Below, in pieces: positions 28,975 through 39,300 of a DNA stretch of 64,000 nucleotides. Numbering within the stretch: the stretch's first letter is position 1; each line of letters begins with the position of its first letter. This stretch comes from Cyanophora paradoxa (Eukaryota > Glaucocystophyceae > Cyanophorales > Cyanophoraceae). Location of the stretch: NCBI GenBank assembly GCA_004431415.1, contig QPMI01000500.1, positions 1 to 64,000 on the forward strand, given 5' to 3'. The translations under genes were made by a program, and so were the position numbers. A model generated the notes under the pieces. It worked only from the letters and a program-made list of their open reading frames with translations. It did no database searches and was not told the origin of the DNA.

Positions 28975-29850
28975 TTAAGCAAAACTGCGATCAAACGGAT
29001 GAAACTCACTATCTGTGTTTCTGATTGACGAGCGAAGTGATGCCTTTGTGTATGAAGAATCTTCAATTTCGAACTCGATAACGAATGAGAATTCAGTGTT
29101 AAAAGCTGCAGTAAATCCATTAAAATAACGTATTGACACATCAAGTTGTTCTAACTCAGAATTATGATCGACGGAAACAGGAACACGTTCATCAGATGTA
29201 TATTTGATAAGCTCTCCAAATTTCGCATCGATATGAATCTTTGCCAACGATGTGTTTGTCCAGTTATTTATTGTGTGAATCGAACCACGAATCTGATCGA
29301 TATGTAGGAAGAGATAAGTATGATAAAGAAGATCAACAGGTATATCGCCAACGATAGCAAACGCATAATCAACAGCATCAACTGTGATTGGAGTATCCAG
29401 CTGTTCTGCGGAATCTGTAACAGCCTTTGTGAAGCCGAGCAGATTTGCGAGTTCAAGAGTGGAAAACGTCAGAGTAAACTCCGATTCACACAAGATTGTG
29501 ATTTTCATTGAAACATCATCAAAAACCGTTAAGAACTTGCGTTGGTAAGTACTCCCCAAATAACTGTATTGTTGTGTTTTCAAAAGAACGTTCATATAAT
29601 TCGCAAGAGATGTTGGAGTATATGATCCAGCTCGAAATAGGTTCGTTCTGGTTTTAATTACATTGCTAGGATCGAGCGTAATGGTTGTTATTGAAGCATC
29701 AGCAGCTAGATTATACATATTGTGAAAAAGTTCTAGCGATTCAATTCTAGCCGACTTCACGTTTGCTAACGCCCGAGGCAGATTAATTTTGAAATTCGAG
29801 GACGTGCCTTCGAACCGATCTCTAGAATCAACATTTACGCGGAGTTTCAT
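28975..29850 (-). CDS. Penton-like minor capsid protein (element 3)
   Basis: 291 residues, open. It starts MKLRVNVDSRDRFEG, matching the VNIDSRDR start of the penton-like proteins of elements 1 and 2. The next conserved region (NVKSARIESLELFHNMYN, about residues 31-48) corresponds to RECRVLYAEIPNSIYN there. The rest is beta-rich and diverged. It is divergent from the MCP gene across 43 bp. In elements 1 and 2 the second minor capsid gene lies between penton and MCP; here it is absent. Confidence 0.8.
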   Translation of the reverse strand: MKLRVNVDSRDRFEGTSSNFKINLPRALANVKSARIESLELFHNMYNLAADASITTITLDPSNVIKTRTNLFRAGSYTPTSLANYMNVLLKTQQYSYLGSTYQRKFLTVFDDVSMKITILCESEFTLTFSTLELANLLGFTKAVTDSAEQLDTPITVDAVDYAFAIVGDIPVDLLYHTYLFLHIDQIRGSIHTINNWTNTSLAKIHIDAKFGELIKYTSDERVPVSVDHNSELEQLDVSIRYFNGFTAAFNTEFSFVIEFEIEDSSYTKASLRSSIRNTDSEFHPFDRSFA

Positions 29851-29893
29851 CTTTACAACAATATACGTGAAATATTCTGTAATATAATATCAA

Positions 29894-31123
29894 ATGGCGC
29901 AAGCAGGAACTACTCTGAAAGAGCTCCTAACAACCAAAGGATCGAACGAGCTTTATCTATCGCCAGGTCTAACTGTCGGTGTTAGCCCAAAGTTTAAGCC
30001 TTTCCTTGAGACGATCCGTCCGCGAGGCAACTCATACGGATTCGCACAGACTGCTGCTTTCGACCTTCCGCGCAAGCAACTTCTAAATGGCGTCTCCCTA
30101 TATTTTAAGGTAACAGTCGCTGGTGGAGCTGCCGCTTCGGTTCTTCCTAATGGTGCTGGTGCATTTATTGAAAACGTACGCTTTGTTCATGGATCTTTCA
30201 AAATGGTAATTCCCGGTGATTGGCTTACAGTGAACGCACTGATTGATAACAGCGTCGCATCCGCCCAAGCTTTTGCTAGCAGCTACGGCTTTGGAAAAGA
30301 CGCAGCTCTAGAGATTCTCGATGCTAGCCGAGAGTACGTGCTGAAGATCCCATCACAGCTTTGGGACAATTCATATTTCCCTCTGCTAGCACTTGCGGAT
30401 ATGCCAACCGTCGAGATTGACTTCCGTTCGGCTGGTGTGATTGGAACTGTTGCTGATGCTATTGCGACTCTAACGGATTGTGCCCTGGTTTGTCAGTTCG
30501 TGAATATTCCTAGCGAAGAGGCAGAGTCTATGCTAAAATCTGCGAACGAGTCTGGCGGTATTAGAATTCCCTTTACTGAAATCATTTCAAAGCGCTCACG
30601 CCAGCTTAAGACGGACGACGCAGGAAACGCTGTCGAAATATCCCTTGCTAACGTTAGCGGCCTTGTGCACGCGATCCTGATGACAGTGCGTAATGCGAAT
30701 CACCTGGGCACTCGCAATCATAATTCATTTGCCGGTAACGGTAACGCTTTGAAGATTGATTCGTTTGAGATCATGCACAATAATCGCACTCTCGATATCA
30801 GTAATAAGCCAATCTCTGGATTTGTTTCGAGCTGCTATCATATCCCAACTCAATATCGCGGAGCAACAACTGGTAATTCAGCCCTTGGTTTTGAAGACGG
30901 AAATGTCTATGGTATTGTGCTTTCGAAATCTGGCAAAGACTCCCTCCACAACGCTGTCCTCGGCTACACAGACTTCTTCAACTCAAGCAGCAGCTACTGC
31001 TCCCTCACTGTCACCGGATGTACAAACACCGCACCAGCTGTAGTCGATTTTCACGTCCTGCGCCACAACGTTCTCGTAATTAATTCATATCAAATGTCGA
31101 CTCTAAAAGTAAGTAACTTCTAA
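29894..31123 (+). CDS. Major capsid protein, double jelly-roll (element 3)
   Basis: 409 residues, open, starting MAQAGTTLKE. It aligns with the elements 1 and 2 MCP over the second jelly roll: ISLANVSGLVHAILMTVRNA against INLSQISGLVYALLVSVRDY, FFNSSSSYCSL against LTNSSSSFLTL, and a similar closing strand. The first half (FLETIRPRGNSYGFAQT, then VSLYFKVTVAGG) is the expected first jelly roll. It forms hexon-like capsomers. The ATPase gene starts 1 bp after its stop. Confidence 0.9.
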   Translation: MAQAGTTLKELLTTKGSNELYLSPGLTVGVSPKFKPFLETIRPRGNSYGFAQTAAFDLPRKQLLNGVSLYFKVTVAGGAAASVLPNGAGAFIENVRFVHGSFKMVIPGDWLTVNALIDNSVASAQAFASSYGFGKDAALEILDASREYVLKIPSQLWDNSYFPLLALADMPTVEIDFRSAGVIGTVADAIATLTDCALVCQFVNIPSEEAESMLKSANESGGIRIPFTEIISKRSRQLKTDDAGNAVEISLANVSGLVHAILMTVRNANHLGTRNHNSFAGNGNALKIDSFEIMHNNRTLDISNKPISGFVSSCYHIPTQYRGATTGNSALGFEDGNVYGIVLSKSGKDSLHNAVLGYTDFFNSSSSYCSLTVTGCTNTAPAVVDFHVLRHNVLVINSYQMSTLKVSNF

Positions 31124-31124
31124 A

Positions 31125-31829
31125 ATGGATATCAAATTGTTTGATCCAGCAGAAGTAAAACTTCCTAAACGGTTCTTGTTTGTCGGCCCCACCAACTCGG
31201 GCAAAAGCACCTACGTAAAACACGTATTAAATGCTGTAGCAAATCAGCTAGACGATATTTACGTCTTCAGCACAACGGCATTTACAGAACAGTGGGACGA
31301 TACCACTCGCAAGAGCAATATTTATGAAGAATGGGATACAGTTTTGGTTGAAGAACTTTTAGAACGTCAAAAAGAAAGACGACGCAAGAAAGATGATCGA
31401 AAAATAGCAATTGTTTTAGATGACTTGCTTGATAATGACCTAGTAAACGTCCACAGTGACCGATTAATGCAAAAGCTTTTTACTAGCGGAAGACATTACA
31501 ATATATCGCTCTTTATCACGACACAACGTCTATGTGGCATTAGTCCGACGATTCGGCGAAATTGCGAATATGTATGCTTTTCGTCGATTCTATCGAATAT
31601 TAAAGAGTTCGATTGCGTCTTTGCCGAATACAACGCCGGAGCGAGTCGAGCAGTTTTAATGCGTCTTTTCCTTGAATGGGGTCATTCGTATCAGGTTTTG
31701 ATATTTGAAGCCGCGACCGTGGACCGCGTCTACTCTGTTGATAAATCTTCTGGAGATTTTTCGGCTCTATCAAGCTTTTTACACGCAAGAAAGCGGCCCG
31801 GTCGAAAGCCGGCAACCAATCTTGTCTAA
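31125..31829 (+). CDS. Genome-packaging ATPase (element 3)
   Basis: 234 residues, open. Walker A is FVGPTNSGKST (about residues 19-29), Walker B IAIVLDDLLDND (about 93-104), and the sensor segment is FITTQRL (about 130-136), followed by IRRNCEYVCF. All correspond to the same positions in the element 1 ATPase. It is tightly coupled to the MCP (ATG 1 bp after the MCP stop), indicating one transcript. It has a shorter C-terminal tail than the element 1 ATPase. Confidence 0.9.
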   Translation: MDIKLFDPAEVKLPKRFLFVGPTNSGKSTYVKHVLNAVANQLDDIYVFSTTAFTEQWDDTTRKSNIYEEWDTVLVEELLERQKERRRKKDDRKIAIVLDDLLDNDLVNVHSDRLMQKLFTSGRHYNISLFITTQRLCGISPTIRRNCEYVCFSSILSNIKEFDCVFAEYNAGASRAVLMRLFLEWGHSYQVLIFEAATVDRVYSVDKSSGDFSALSSFLHARKRPGRKPATNLV

Positions 31830-31971
31830 GCAACCAACTAGTATATTCTGGTTTAGCTGAGGCAATCCACAAATAGCTTGCGCCCTTGTAAATGCCGAAG
31901 CTGATGCAGTGGCATGGTGAAAGTTGTGATCTCCCCGGCCAACATATTTCTAAATCTTCAATATCCATCAA
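31600..31971 (-). CDS. Small protein with an ExoX C-terminal-like motif (element 3)
   Basis: The frame spans 123 residues, but only the first 48 (31828-31971) lie outside the ATPase gene. This part reads ISFGIYKGASYLWIASAKPE then YTSWLLRQDW, the pattern FGxYKGxSxxW...YxxWLL seen in short ExoX-C-like domains of phage and viral exonucleases. The rest is antisense to the ATPase and may be non-functional read-through, so the true end is uncertain. It is convergent with the ATPase gene. Confidence 0.4.
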   Translation of the reverse strand: MMDIEDLEICWPGRSQLSPCHCISFGIYKGASYLWIASAKPEYTSWLLRQDWLPAFDRAAFLRVKSLIEPKNLQKIYQQSRRGPRSRLQISKPDTNDPIQGKDALKLLDSLRRCIRQRRNRTL

Positions 31972-31992
31972 AAAGATAAAGGTGTTATTCCT

Positions 31993-32241
31993 TCAATTAA
32001 ACCGTGATTTCGATGTTTGATCTTTATAAGCATCTTCGAATGAATCATAATAACCGATTATCTTCTTGCAACCATTGATTTTGGTTTCTGCTTTCCATTT
32101 ATCGGTTCGTTTGTCAAAGGAAACACGGACATAGTGGTTGGTGGGTCGGTGGATTCTCCTCCGGCAATGTTTCAGTAGAAGATATTCAATGTGTTGCTGG
32201 ATTGCAAAGGCAACGTATATCGGAAGGTTGATATCGGTCAT
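31993..32241 (-). CDS. AP2-like DNA-binding domain protein (element 3)
   Basis: 82 residues, starting MTDINLPIYV. The C-terminal half reads YVRVSFDKRTDKWKAETKIN then GYYDSFEDAYKD, the pattern of AP2/ERF-like domains (three-stranded sheet with conserved W-A and G-Y-F/Y-D-T-x-E/D-A) found in phage and viral HNH or integrase-associated proteins. No nuclease part is attached here. It may regulate transcription or be a remnant of a homing-type protein. A TATATTTAAG box lies about 30 bp upstream (32270-32280). Confidence 0.6.
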   Translation of the reverse strand: MTDINLPIYVAFAIQQHIEYLLLKHCRRRIHRPTNHYVRVSFDKRTDKWKAETKINGCKKIIGYYDSFEDAYKDQTSKSRFN

Positions 32242-32379
32242 CTCTTTTTCGTTACTTTTACATATTGCAATATATTTAAGGCATATTCACGCGATTCTAC
32301 CTTCGAATTCTCTTTGCGTAATATCCAGCGGGTTTGGCGCCTGCTCTGAGCAATGGTTCAGCAGCAATTTCGAGTTTTT

Positions 32380-32795
32380 TTAACTCACGATCCTTCCGTT
32401 TTGACCCGCATACGTTTTCGTTTCAACGAGACCCTCTCTCCGAAGCTGACGATCTTGCTTCGATCTAGCAGTCGCTCTTTCAATCTTAGACTGGTCAGGT
32501 AGTTCTTGTGGCGCACGAATCTCGGATGGTTTAACACGTCTAGAAATTTCCACACCTTGCTTTGTAATTAACCTAACACGGTTCTTATCAACGCCAGCAA
32601 CAACGTAGGTCTCTTTGCTTGGTTTCGCCAGACCCTTTGCAAACACGCTTGGCTTAGGCTCAAGTATCTTCACCTCCGAACCTGGTTTAGGCATATTTGT
32701 GTTCTCTCGTTCAATATCGTTCTGTCGCTGTCGAACTTGATGTAGCTGCTCGGCAACCTGTGTTTTTTCACGCATCCACGTTGGTGATCGCTCTT
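32380..32795 (-). pseudogene. Integrase C-terminal fragment of element 3, cut by element 2
   Basis: About 138 codons remain. The region VKILEPKPSVFAKG, then ETYVVAGVDKNRVRLITKQG and RRVKPSEI, matches the SH3/chromo-like part after the catalytic core of the element 1 integrase (VKVEKNAFAKQG, then MVYTVDSREG). The basic tail (ATARSKQDRQLRREG) is also similar. Codons upstream are replaced at 32796 by the terminal module of element 2. The catalytic domain is not found on the other side of element 2. Confidence 0.75.
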
Positions 32796-33080
32796 CACAC
32801 ATAGTAAAATGCGGAGTTTTAACCCTCGGCTTATCTTAATTGATTTTGTTGATATATCTCGTATATTCTATTTCAATCAATCGATAATCTGTGTATATCT
32901 TATCGAATATTCATTTATTTCGATTATTTTGTATTCTTTTCGATATTTTATCGTAAATTTCTCTTATTTTCCGATTAGTCTTACTGAGTTAATCGATAAT
33001 CTGTATATATTTCCGAATAATATAACTGAATCTCAATTAGATCTTGCCTCTGGTTAAAACTCCGCATTTTACTATGTGTG
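32796..33080. repeat. Terminal module with nested 29-bp inverted repeats (copy B)
   Basis: 285 bp, in reverse orientation relative to copies A (26573-26858) and C (60453-60737). Both ends carry the CACACATAGTAAAATGCGGA-type repeat. The outer flank is the element 3 integrase gene. Confidence 0.85.
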
Positions 33081-33330
33081 ATTGGTCTGTTTGTTAATTG
33101 ATTTAATCGATATTATATTCATGTACTTTCTCGATTAAATTTAATTAAATTTAATTCATTTAATCGGAAATATATCGCTAAACTCGATTAAGATCCATAA
33201 ATGATTCATTTGTTAAATAAAACAAATCGATCTCTTATTGAATCCAATCGTAATTATACATGAAACTTATATGTTTTTATCATGTTTTAATGATTCTAAG
33301 GGGGGACCCTTAGGATTTTTGAAATAATTG

Positions 33331-33434
33331 GGTGTGACAGGTGTGACAGGTGTGACAGGTCCATCCCAAGGAAAGTCCTAGTGAGAAATTGATTTTGAAA
33401 ATCCACGGGATAGACCTGTCACACCTGTCACACA
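33331..33434. repeat. Family A hairpin in the left TIR of element 2
   Basis: Three GTGTGACAG units (33331-33361), then GGTCCATCCC, paired across a loop with GGGATAGACCTGTCACACC and another CTGTCACAC (33408-33434). Reverse complement of the element 1 hairpin at 26230-26330. Confidence 0.8.
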
Positions 33435-33882
33435 AACCATATTCAGTAAGGACCTCATATATTGGTAAAATCTCAGTGTTAGTTGGTGTAGTTGATTCAA
33501 AAAATGCATTTATACTCTGATTCATTGTTATTTCCTGTGAAATTTGAGTCAACTCAACCCACTTAGTCAACCCTTGCATTGAATTCGTAACAAAATCCAT
33601 ATACTTTTACTACTTTTACGATTAATATGAGTCAACCTTGAGTCCACTTAAATATAAATATAATATAATAGGGGGAATCAAGGGGAATGTTGAGTTTTAC
33701 TGTAATGAAATCGAATAGTATTCGAAATCTTACATTTGTAGGTTTAGGATGCATTCATATTTTGGCTACATCATACAGTAGAATTCTATTGTAAACAATG
33801 TCCGGAATCCGGAAAATAATCATTGTAGAAAGCTATTGTAATAAAAAAGATAAATTACCCTGTTTATCATTATAGAAACCCA

Positions 33883-34281
33883 TCAAAACGGGAATCTATC
33901 ATGTTTATGTCTCTCAGTCTTCTCAAATGTTAAGAAATTCATTGTTTTATCGATCTCATCTGCAACTGCTTGTGTTTTATGCTGAGCTTCTTTACCACAA
34001 CTGAATATATCAATTGCTAACATGCCTTCATTGGAATAACAATGAGCTGTGCAATGGCTTTCATCTAATAGCAGAACCAATGCAAAACCAGGAGGTGATA
34101 GTTTGCCATCAAATATCTCACAATGCTTATGAACAATCCTAATACCTTGTCTCAATACTGCTTGTTCAAGGGTTCCCATAATCCAATTACCTAGGAAGCT
34201 AACATGCTCATAACCTGTTGCTATAGCTGATTTAGCCTTGTAATCAAGCATAACATGAAAGCCTCTGTATTTAGTCTCCAT
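33883..34281 (-). CDS. speD: S-adenosylmethionine decarboxylase-like protein (SpeD family)
   Basis: 132 residues, open, close to the length of bacterial SpeD. The hallmark segment is LLDESHCTAHCYSNEG (about residues 71-86): Ser75 in Glu-Ser-His would be the self-processing, pyruvoyl-forming residue and His80 the processing His. IDIFSCG (about 90-96) supplies the conserved Asp and Cys95. Upstream PPGFALVLLL is the expected preceding strand. AdoMet decarboxylase gives the aminopropyl donor for spermidine and spermine, which could help neutralise packaged DNA. It is the leftmost gene of the element, on the minus strand. It could have lost or changed substrate, as happens in SpeD paralogues. The element 1 copy is frame-broken. 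Confidence 0.75.
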   Translation of the reverse strand: METKYRGFHVMLDYKAKSAIATGYEHVSFLGNWIMGTLEQAVLRQGIRIVHKHCEIFDGKLSPPGFALVLLLDESHCTAHCYSNEGMLAIDIFSCGKEAQHKTQAVADEIDKTMNFLTFEKTERHKHDRFPF

Positions 34282-34304
34282 TAAGAATACCTTAGAAAAA
34301 TTAA

Positions 34305-34577
34305 CTAGTCAAACCTAATGCAAATATCCCTATACTCTACTCTGATTGATGAAGTAGCTCTTTTCCTGTGTGCTTGACTCTTTCTTTTGTTACAGTCCCT
34401 GCAACCTGATCCCTTCACATGATTAAAGGGATAGGTAAGGATCACCTTATTACACTGCAAACATCTCACAGATACTTTCTCTTGAGCTTTGATGTAATGT
34501 GTCTCACTGTAATCGAATTTATCTTTACCATGAACTGTCATAGCAGCATCAATAAACTTTTTTGTTTTACTATCCAT
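34305..34577 (-). CDS. Treble-clef zinc-finger protein (DUF723-like)
   Basis: 90 residues, open, MDSKTKKFID start. The pattern FIDAAMTVHGKDKFDYSETH then VRCLQCNK and GSGCRDCNKRK (Cys-x2-Cys twice, about residues 34-62) matches short zinc-binding proteins common in giant viruses and phages that often accompany endonucleases. The C-terminus is basic. It is followed 23 bp downstream by the SpeD-like gene on the same strand, suggesting co-expression. Function unknown; nucleic-acid binding is likely. Confidence 0.65.
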   Translation of the reverse strand: MDSKTKKFIDAAMTVHGKDKFDYSETHYIKAQEKVSVRCLQCNKVILTYPFNHVKGSGCRDCNKRKSQAHRKRATSSIRVEYRDICIRFD

Positions 34578-34599
34578 ACTCTATATATAATCAACATTC

Positions 34600-35435
34600 T
34601 TATGGAGCAGTATCCTGCCCAAAAATGGGGAAATATCGATTTGTCCCATAGTACTCAGCATAGGTATTCTGCCTTGCAATAAAATCGGTTCTCTCTGCAT
34701 ATAATACACATTTGTAGATACCAAACTTGGTGGCTCTCACTAAGAACTGATAATCTTCCAAACCGAAATTGACTCCATGATAAGCAATACCAAAATTATC
34801 ATATGGGGTGATCACAACAGCAAAATTAGGAGTTCCACCCTCTACTTGGCAAACAGCATAAACATCAGGTGGAATATCAACAACTACCTTATAGTGGTCA
34901 CCAATCTCAACAAGAGAGTCTACTACTGCTGTTTGTTCATTCACAACAATTGGGAATATCTTGATTATATAGGGGGCATTCATGCTGGGACATAGGTTCG
35001 AATTCTTGTATTGGGATCAATGGGATTGGGTTGATCATTCACAAATAGAGGCGCTCCAACAGCCCCACCAACCCTAAGACCATCACCAATATATGCTCCC
35101 CCCGATTTGCAGTTAATAGCTCCAGACCTAGATTCAAAAGAATAAGTAGACAGAGGATCTCCATAGCTATCTGGGTCTCCATAATGAGCAGAAAAGTTTG
35201 CATTTGTGACAAGTAGCTTAGTTGTCTTAACTATTCCATTATTTTTATCACATCTGAGTTCCTGCAATCTCAGTTTGTGGGTGGAACCAAAAGTATTCAT
35301 GGTAGGTTGGACCTCTGTGGATTGGAGACCTTCCACATCATCAAAAGTAGCATGCTGTAAAACATGGTTTGCTGGGGCAGCTAATGATAGCTGTGGTGTT
35401 ATAATTCGCTCTATTGGTGTGGGTGCCTCTGCCAT
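34600..35435 (-). pseudogene. Fibre-like structural protein P1 of element 2 (one frame break)
   Basis: Starts MAEAPTPIER at 35435. It is open to 34980, where a G run is one base shorter than in element 1 (near 34985), then open in another frame to FGQDTAP at 34600. About 278 residues in total. It carries the family signature LRCDKNNGIVKTTKLLVTNA. The break position differs from that in element 1, so each copy is open where the other is broken, evidence that the ancestral gene was intact. Confidence 0.7.
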
Positions 35436-35458
35436 TTTACATTAAAGGGATATATCTT

Positions 35459-36303
35459 TTATGGGGTTGGGTCATCAATAATATCTGGCTCTTGGTAAAA
35501 CCCTGTAACTGAAAGAGTATCAGGAGTTACACCTCTAAGAGCTGATACAGCGGCTATATCTGTTCTCAAACCGATAAGAGTTATAGTATATAACCCAATA
35601 TCTGTAACAAACAAGTCAAAGGTGAAATTATTATTATAAACACAGTAGCCATAACCGAAATGATTATATCCCTGAACATTGAAATAGTATTTATGACCTA
35701 CTTGATTGTTGTTGGCTCTACAAAGGGAAAGCATTGCAGATGGAATCGCAAGACCTCTCAGTACTCTTTTGGTTCCTTCAATTAATTCCGAGTTTTCAAG
35801 AGTAACAGTATATCCAATGTAAAATTGAATTAATGGCTGCTGTGCAACAGGAGTATATAATCGAATTCGTTGGGGTCTTCCACATTTTGCTCTAGAGTAT
35901 CTGGGACATCATTATACGAAATGGAGGATGAGAGTTGACCTGACACTCTGCAACCTCCCCCAATAAATGCTCCTCCTGATCTCACAGTAACAGCAGCAGT
36001 ATTCTTGTCGAAATCTAGGGCTTTCAGGGCAACACTGTAAGCATCAGGACCTCCATTTGTAGGCTGGAAGAAGTTAGCATTGGTGACAAGAAGTCGAGTT
36101 GTTTTAACCACACCAGAATTCTTATCAGCTCTCAGCTCTTTTACTCGAATAATCGAATTTTTATCAAAGGAGTTACCATTGGAATTGGGTCTCTCTGTGG
36201 ATTCTAAACCACGAACCTCATCATTTACTTCATGCTGGCGAAAATGCATTGCAGGGGATCCAAGGGAATATATAGGCAGTTGAACTCGATTATATTCACC
36301 CAT
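35459..36303 (-). pseudogene. Fibre-like structural protein P2 of element 2 (frame-broken)
   Basis: Starts MGEYNRVQLP at 36303. The frame is open upstream to 36366, but that part overlaps the end of the large fibre gene. It is open to 35830 in one frame and from 35734 to 35459 in another, with a frame change between about 35740 and 35880. It shares the signature RVKELRADKNSGVVKTTRLL with P1, P3 and P4. In element 1 two more paralogues lie upstream of P2; here the large fibre gene ends 50 bp away. Confidence 0.65.
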
Positions 36304-36352
36304 TGCTTCTTTTACTAAGAAGGAAAGAAAAATAATGCGAAATATGCATTTA

Positions 36353-39300
36353 TTATGGGATTCCATATGCTGTCCAATGGATTGTGCAAGTAATACTTCG
36401 ACTTTCAGATAGAGTAGGGGATGCTATGAATGTCACATAAATTGTTGTATAGGTAGATGTGGAGTTTGAGATTCCAATTCTAAAATCTACATCCCAGGGT
36501 TTGTTGCAGGAGTTCCTTCAAGTGTGGCAGTTACAACAGGTGTCTTAGTGTAAAAAGCAGGATCCCAATTCAAAACCTGTGCATGCTGTGTTCTCTGACC
36601 TGCGCTTATAACACCACTTGTAGCCTGATATTTGCCTGATTAAACCGCCTTTCCATATCATGCCATGAGGGGACTTGGCTAATTGTGTTGGTGGTTCCTG
36701 CATTCATTGCATAAAATGCCCTTGCATAAGCATTTCCTCTGCAGAGCAAGGTTTTATCATAGAAGTTTGCTGAATTGTGGAAGAACCAAGTTTCCTCATT
36801 TGTAGGCGATGCAGGGGCTACTATTTGACCTGATCCTACATACATAGTATTATTTGCAGTGATTGTATTGGCTGTGAATGGGTCTAAACTTGGAGATCTG
36901 TGATTTCTGATTTAGTATGAGTATGGGCGAAATCTGTAATATTTGCCTTTGTGTGAGTATGGCAAAGTCGGTGATATCTGATTTAGTGTGAGAGTGAGGT
37001 CCGACAGTTGTAGAAGCTGTTGGTTTCCATAAATGTTATCCCAATGCAAGAAGCCGCTATGTGAGGATACAGTGGGTTCTTGCTCCAACCTACAAGACCC
37101 ACAAGATAAATCCTTCCTATTCGCCCTTGAACACCCACTTTACTCAGCCCTTCACAATTCACTCCGACATATTGCCTATACTCTACACTTGGGTCACTAC
37201 CAGGAGAATAAGCATTTACTCTCGAAAGTGTATAAGAATTCGTTGATGGATAAACTCCCACAACATCGAAGTATCTGCTATTATATTGACACACATAGAA
37301 GATATAGCATGTTTTCATTCCCGCAGGGACAGTCCATAACATCTTGTAGCCACTACAATCTTCATCACCAGAAGCCCATGTGTTTGCTCCTGAGTAAGGA
37401 GATATAAATGTGAAAAATCTCCAATCGCCTGTGCGATCTGTTGAAAGACCATTTGTGGCATCAAAGTTGATGGGGATGTGTATGTTGGTTTATTTATCAG
37501 ATCATCGTAATTTCCTGTCGTTGCAACAGTTGCAAGATTAGGTCTATCTGTGATATTTGACCAAGCATGAGTATGGTTGCAGGAGGAATGTTAAAGGTTT
37601 ATCTGTGATATTGTTCCATGCATGACTGTGAGTTTGAAGTGCAACACCCAATTCGGTTTCATCTATATAATTTTTGCTTTGCAGGTAATCGTCTGTGACC
37701 ACACCTGAAAGGGTCTCGTTGTGCAGGTTTTTAGCCGCCATTCTCTGATTGGCTTCAATAGCCCCACCTGATAGCGTTTTAATCCAAGCGATCTCAGCTT
37801 TACTGTAATTATCAGTTGGTTGCCCAACAAGTGGAATATAATTGAGTTTATCCCGAGTGAAAACTATCTTAGGTCTTGATCCATCCAAGCTGCTTACATC
37901 TGTCACATTCACATGGACAGCTGCTGAGAAGTCTTGATAACCCGCAGGATTGGAGGGAACACCGAACCCATCCTTTGGAATATCGTTTTTGTAATAGCTT
38001 GTCACATAGATATTCGGGAAAGTGTCACCCGGGTTAACATACGCCATATCTTGCACTCGGAATTGAGGCAAGCTTCGGACAAATAGAGGTCCTGTCATTG
38101 CACTGCCCGCATCAGCCCCTTTGAGGTGAACATAATGCTCATTCAAAATAGTTCTTTCCGCAATATTGCAGGATTTATAAAGGGAAACCCCATATTCACA
38201 GGTTCGACCTTTGAGAATTCAGGTTGGTTATTGATCTCATCCCATGTATGCTCATGGGTTGTAGGTGGAATATTGAAGGTCTATCTGTGATATTCGACCA
38301 AGCATGAGTGTGGTTTTGTATCCATCCCTGCACCACATTGGATGTTGTGTAGTTTGGAATTATAGCGTTTGAACCTACTATTAAATTTTTAATGTGGACA
38401 TAGTCAGAAGAAATTCGCAGATTTTCGGGATAATAAAGCGATTGCGTTTTTGGGAAGCCGTAATAATCCTGAATATAGTATCTCACCCTTTGCTTCTCTT
38501 CAAACGTTAATGCTCTATTGAAAATGATGTATTCGGCTATATCACCTATGAAATAGTTAACACCCATCCTACTGAAAGTTGAAGGTGGAAGGTAATTTGT
38601 TCCTGTAAAGGTTCCTACATCTTGTCCTCTGATTCCAAAGGTTATGCTGTTTGAAGTTATGGTGGTGTCCCAATAATTAGCTGAATGGAAGCATAATTGG
38701 TGTTCACTCGTGGGGCTGTGTAACCCACTCCATTACTTGTGAATGAATACAAACCAAATGATAATGACGATCCATACCCAAACTCTATTTTATGGTTCCA
38801 TCAGGAGAACCAAAATCTAAATGAACTGTTTGCCAATTTGGTGCAGAGTAGTGACTACCTACATAGAACAGTGTCATGCCCTCTGACCAATCAACGGATA
38901 CATTATAGTTAATGAATGCCGAGGCAGTATATCCACCTGACTTTCTTACTACTTTTTGGTTGTTGAATAAAGGATTTGCTACGACAGCACCACTGCTCCC
39001 GAAAAATGGGAATGTTATCCCTGAAATAAACGGAACAGCTGATGTTGCCCTATTGGGGATGAACTGTGACTGAGGATTTGTATTAACAGGAAGCCCATCC
39101 ATTCTCATTGTTAAAAGGCATTTCGGTGTGGTTTTGGCAGGGTCAGTGTTGGAAGTAATGGGGTAATAGGGTGGATCATAGTAGACATCGATTTCTGTAT
39201 TTCCGTCTCCTATTTTCAGCTTTCCCTTCACATTCAGGTTACATGTAACTGTAAGATTGCTACCAATCCAAGCGGATCCTGTGTTGCTACTGTTTATTGA

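Larger units (their letters stand above)
27462..32795. mobile_element. Remnant of a third, divergent PLV (element 3)
   Basis: It contains open penton-like, MCP and ATPase genes clearly homologous to, but diverged from, those of elements 1 and 2, an AP2-like and an ExoX-like gene, and the last third of an integrase gene. PolB, helicase, fibres and the second minor capsid gene are missing. The right side is cut at 32796 by the end of element 2, inside the integrase gene. The left limit is uncertain (27462 or 28176). Genes are free of frame breaks and base composition is less AT-rich than in elements 1 and 2. Confidence 0.8.
32796..33692. repeat. Left TIR of element 2, with family A hairpin and iterons
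   Basis: Reverse complement of the right TIRs. Order from the outside: terminal module (32796-33080), AT-rich stretch, family A hairpin (33331-33434), GTTGACTAAGTGGG-type iterons (about 33550-33580, reverse strand), and the inner edge with GGGGGAATCAAGGGG. From 33693 to 33882 no gene is visible. Confidence 0.85.

Noticed and set aside
28905-29144. N-terminal extension of the element 3 unknown protein
   Set aside because: The extension is antisense to the conserved end of the penton gene, and MVRSTSGYLP at 28904 gives a natural start.
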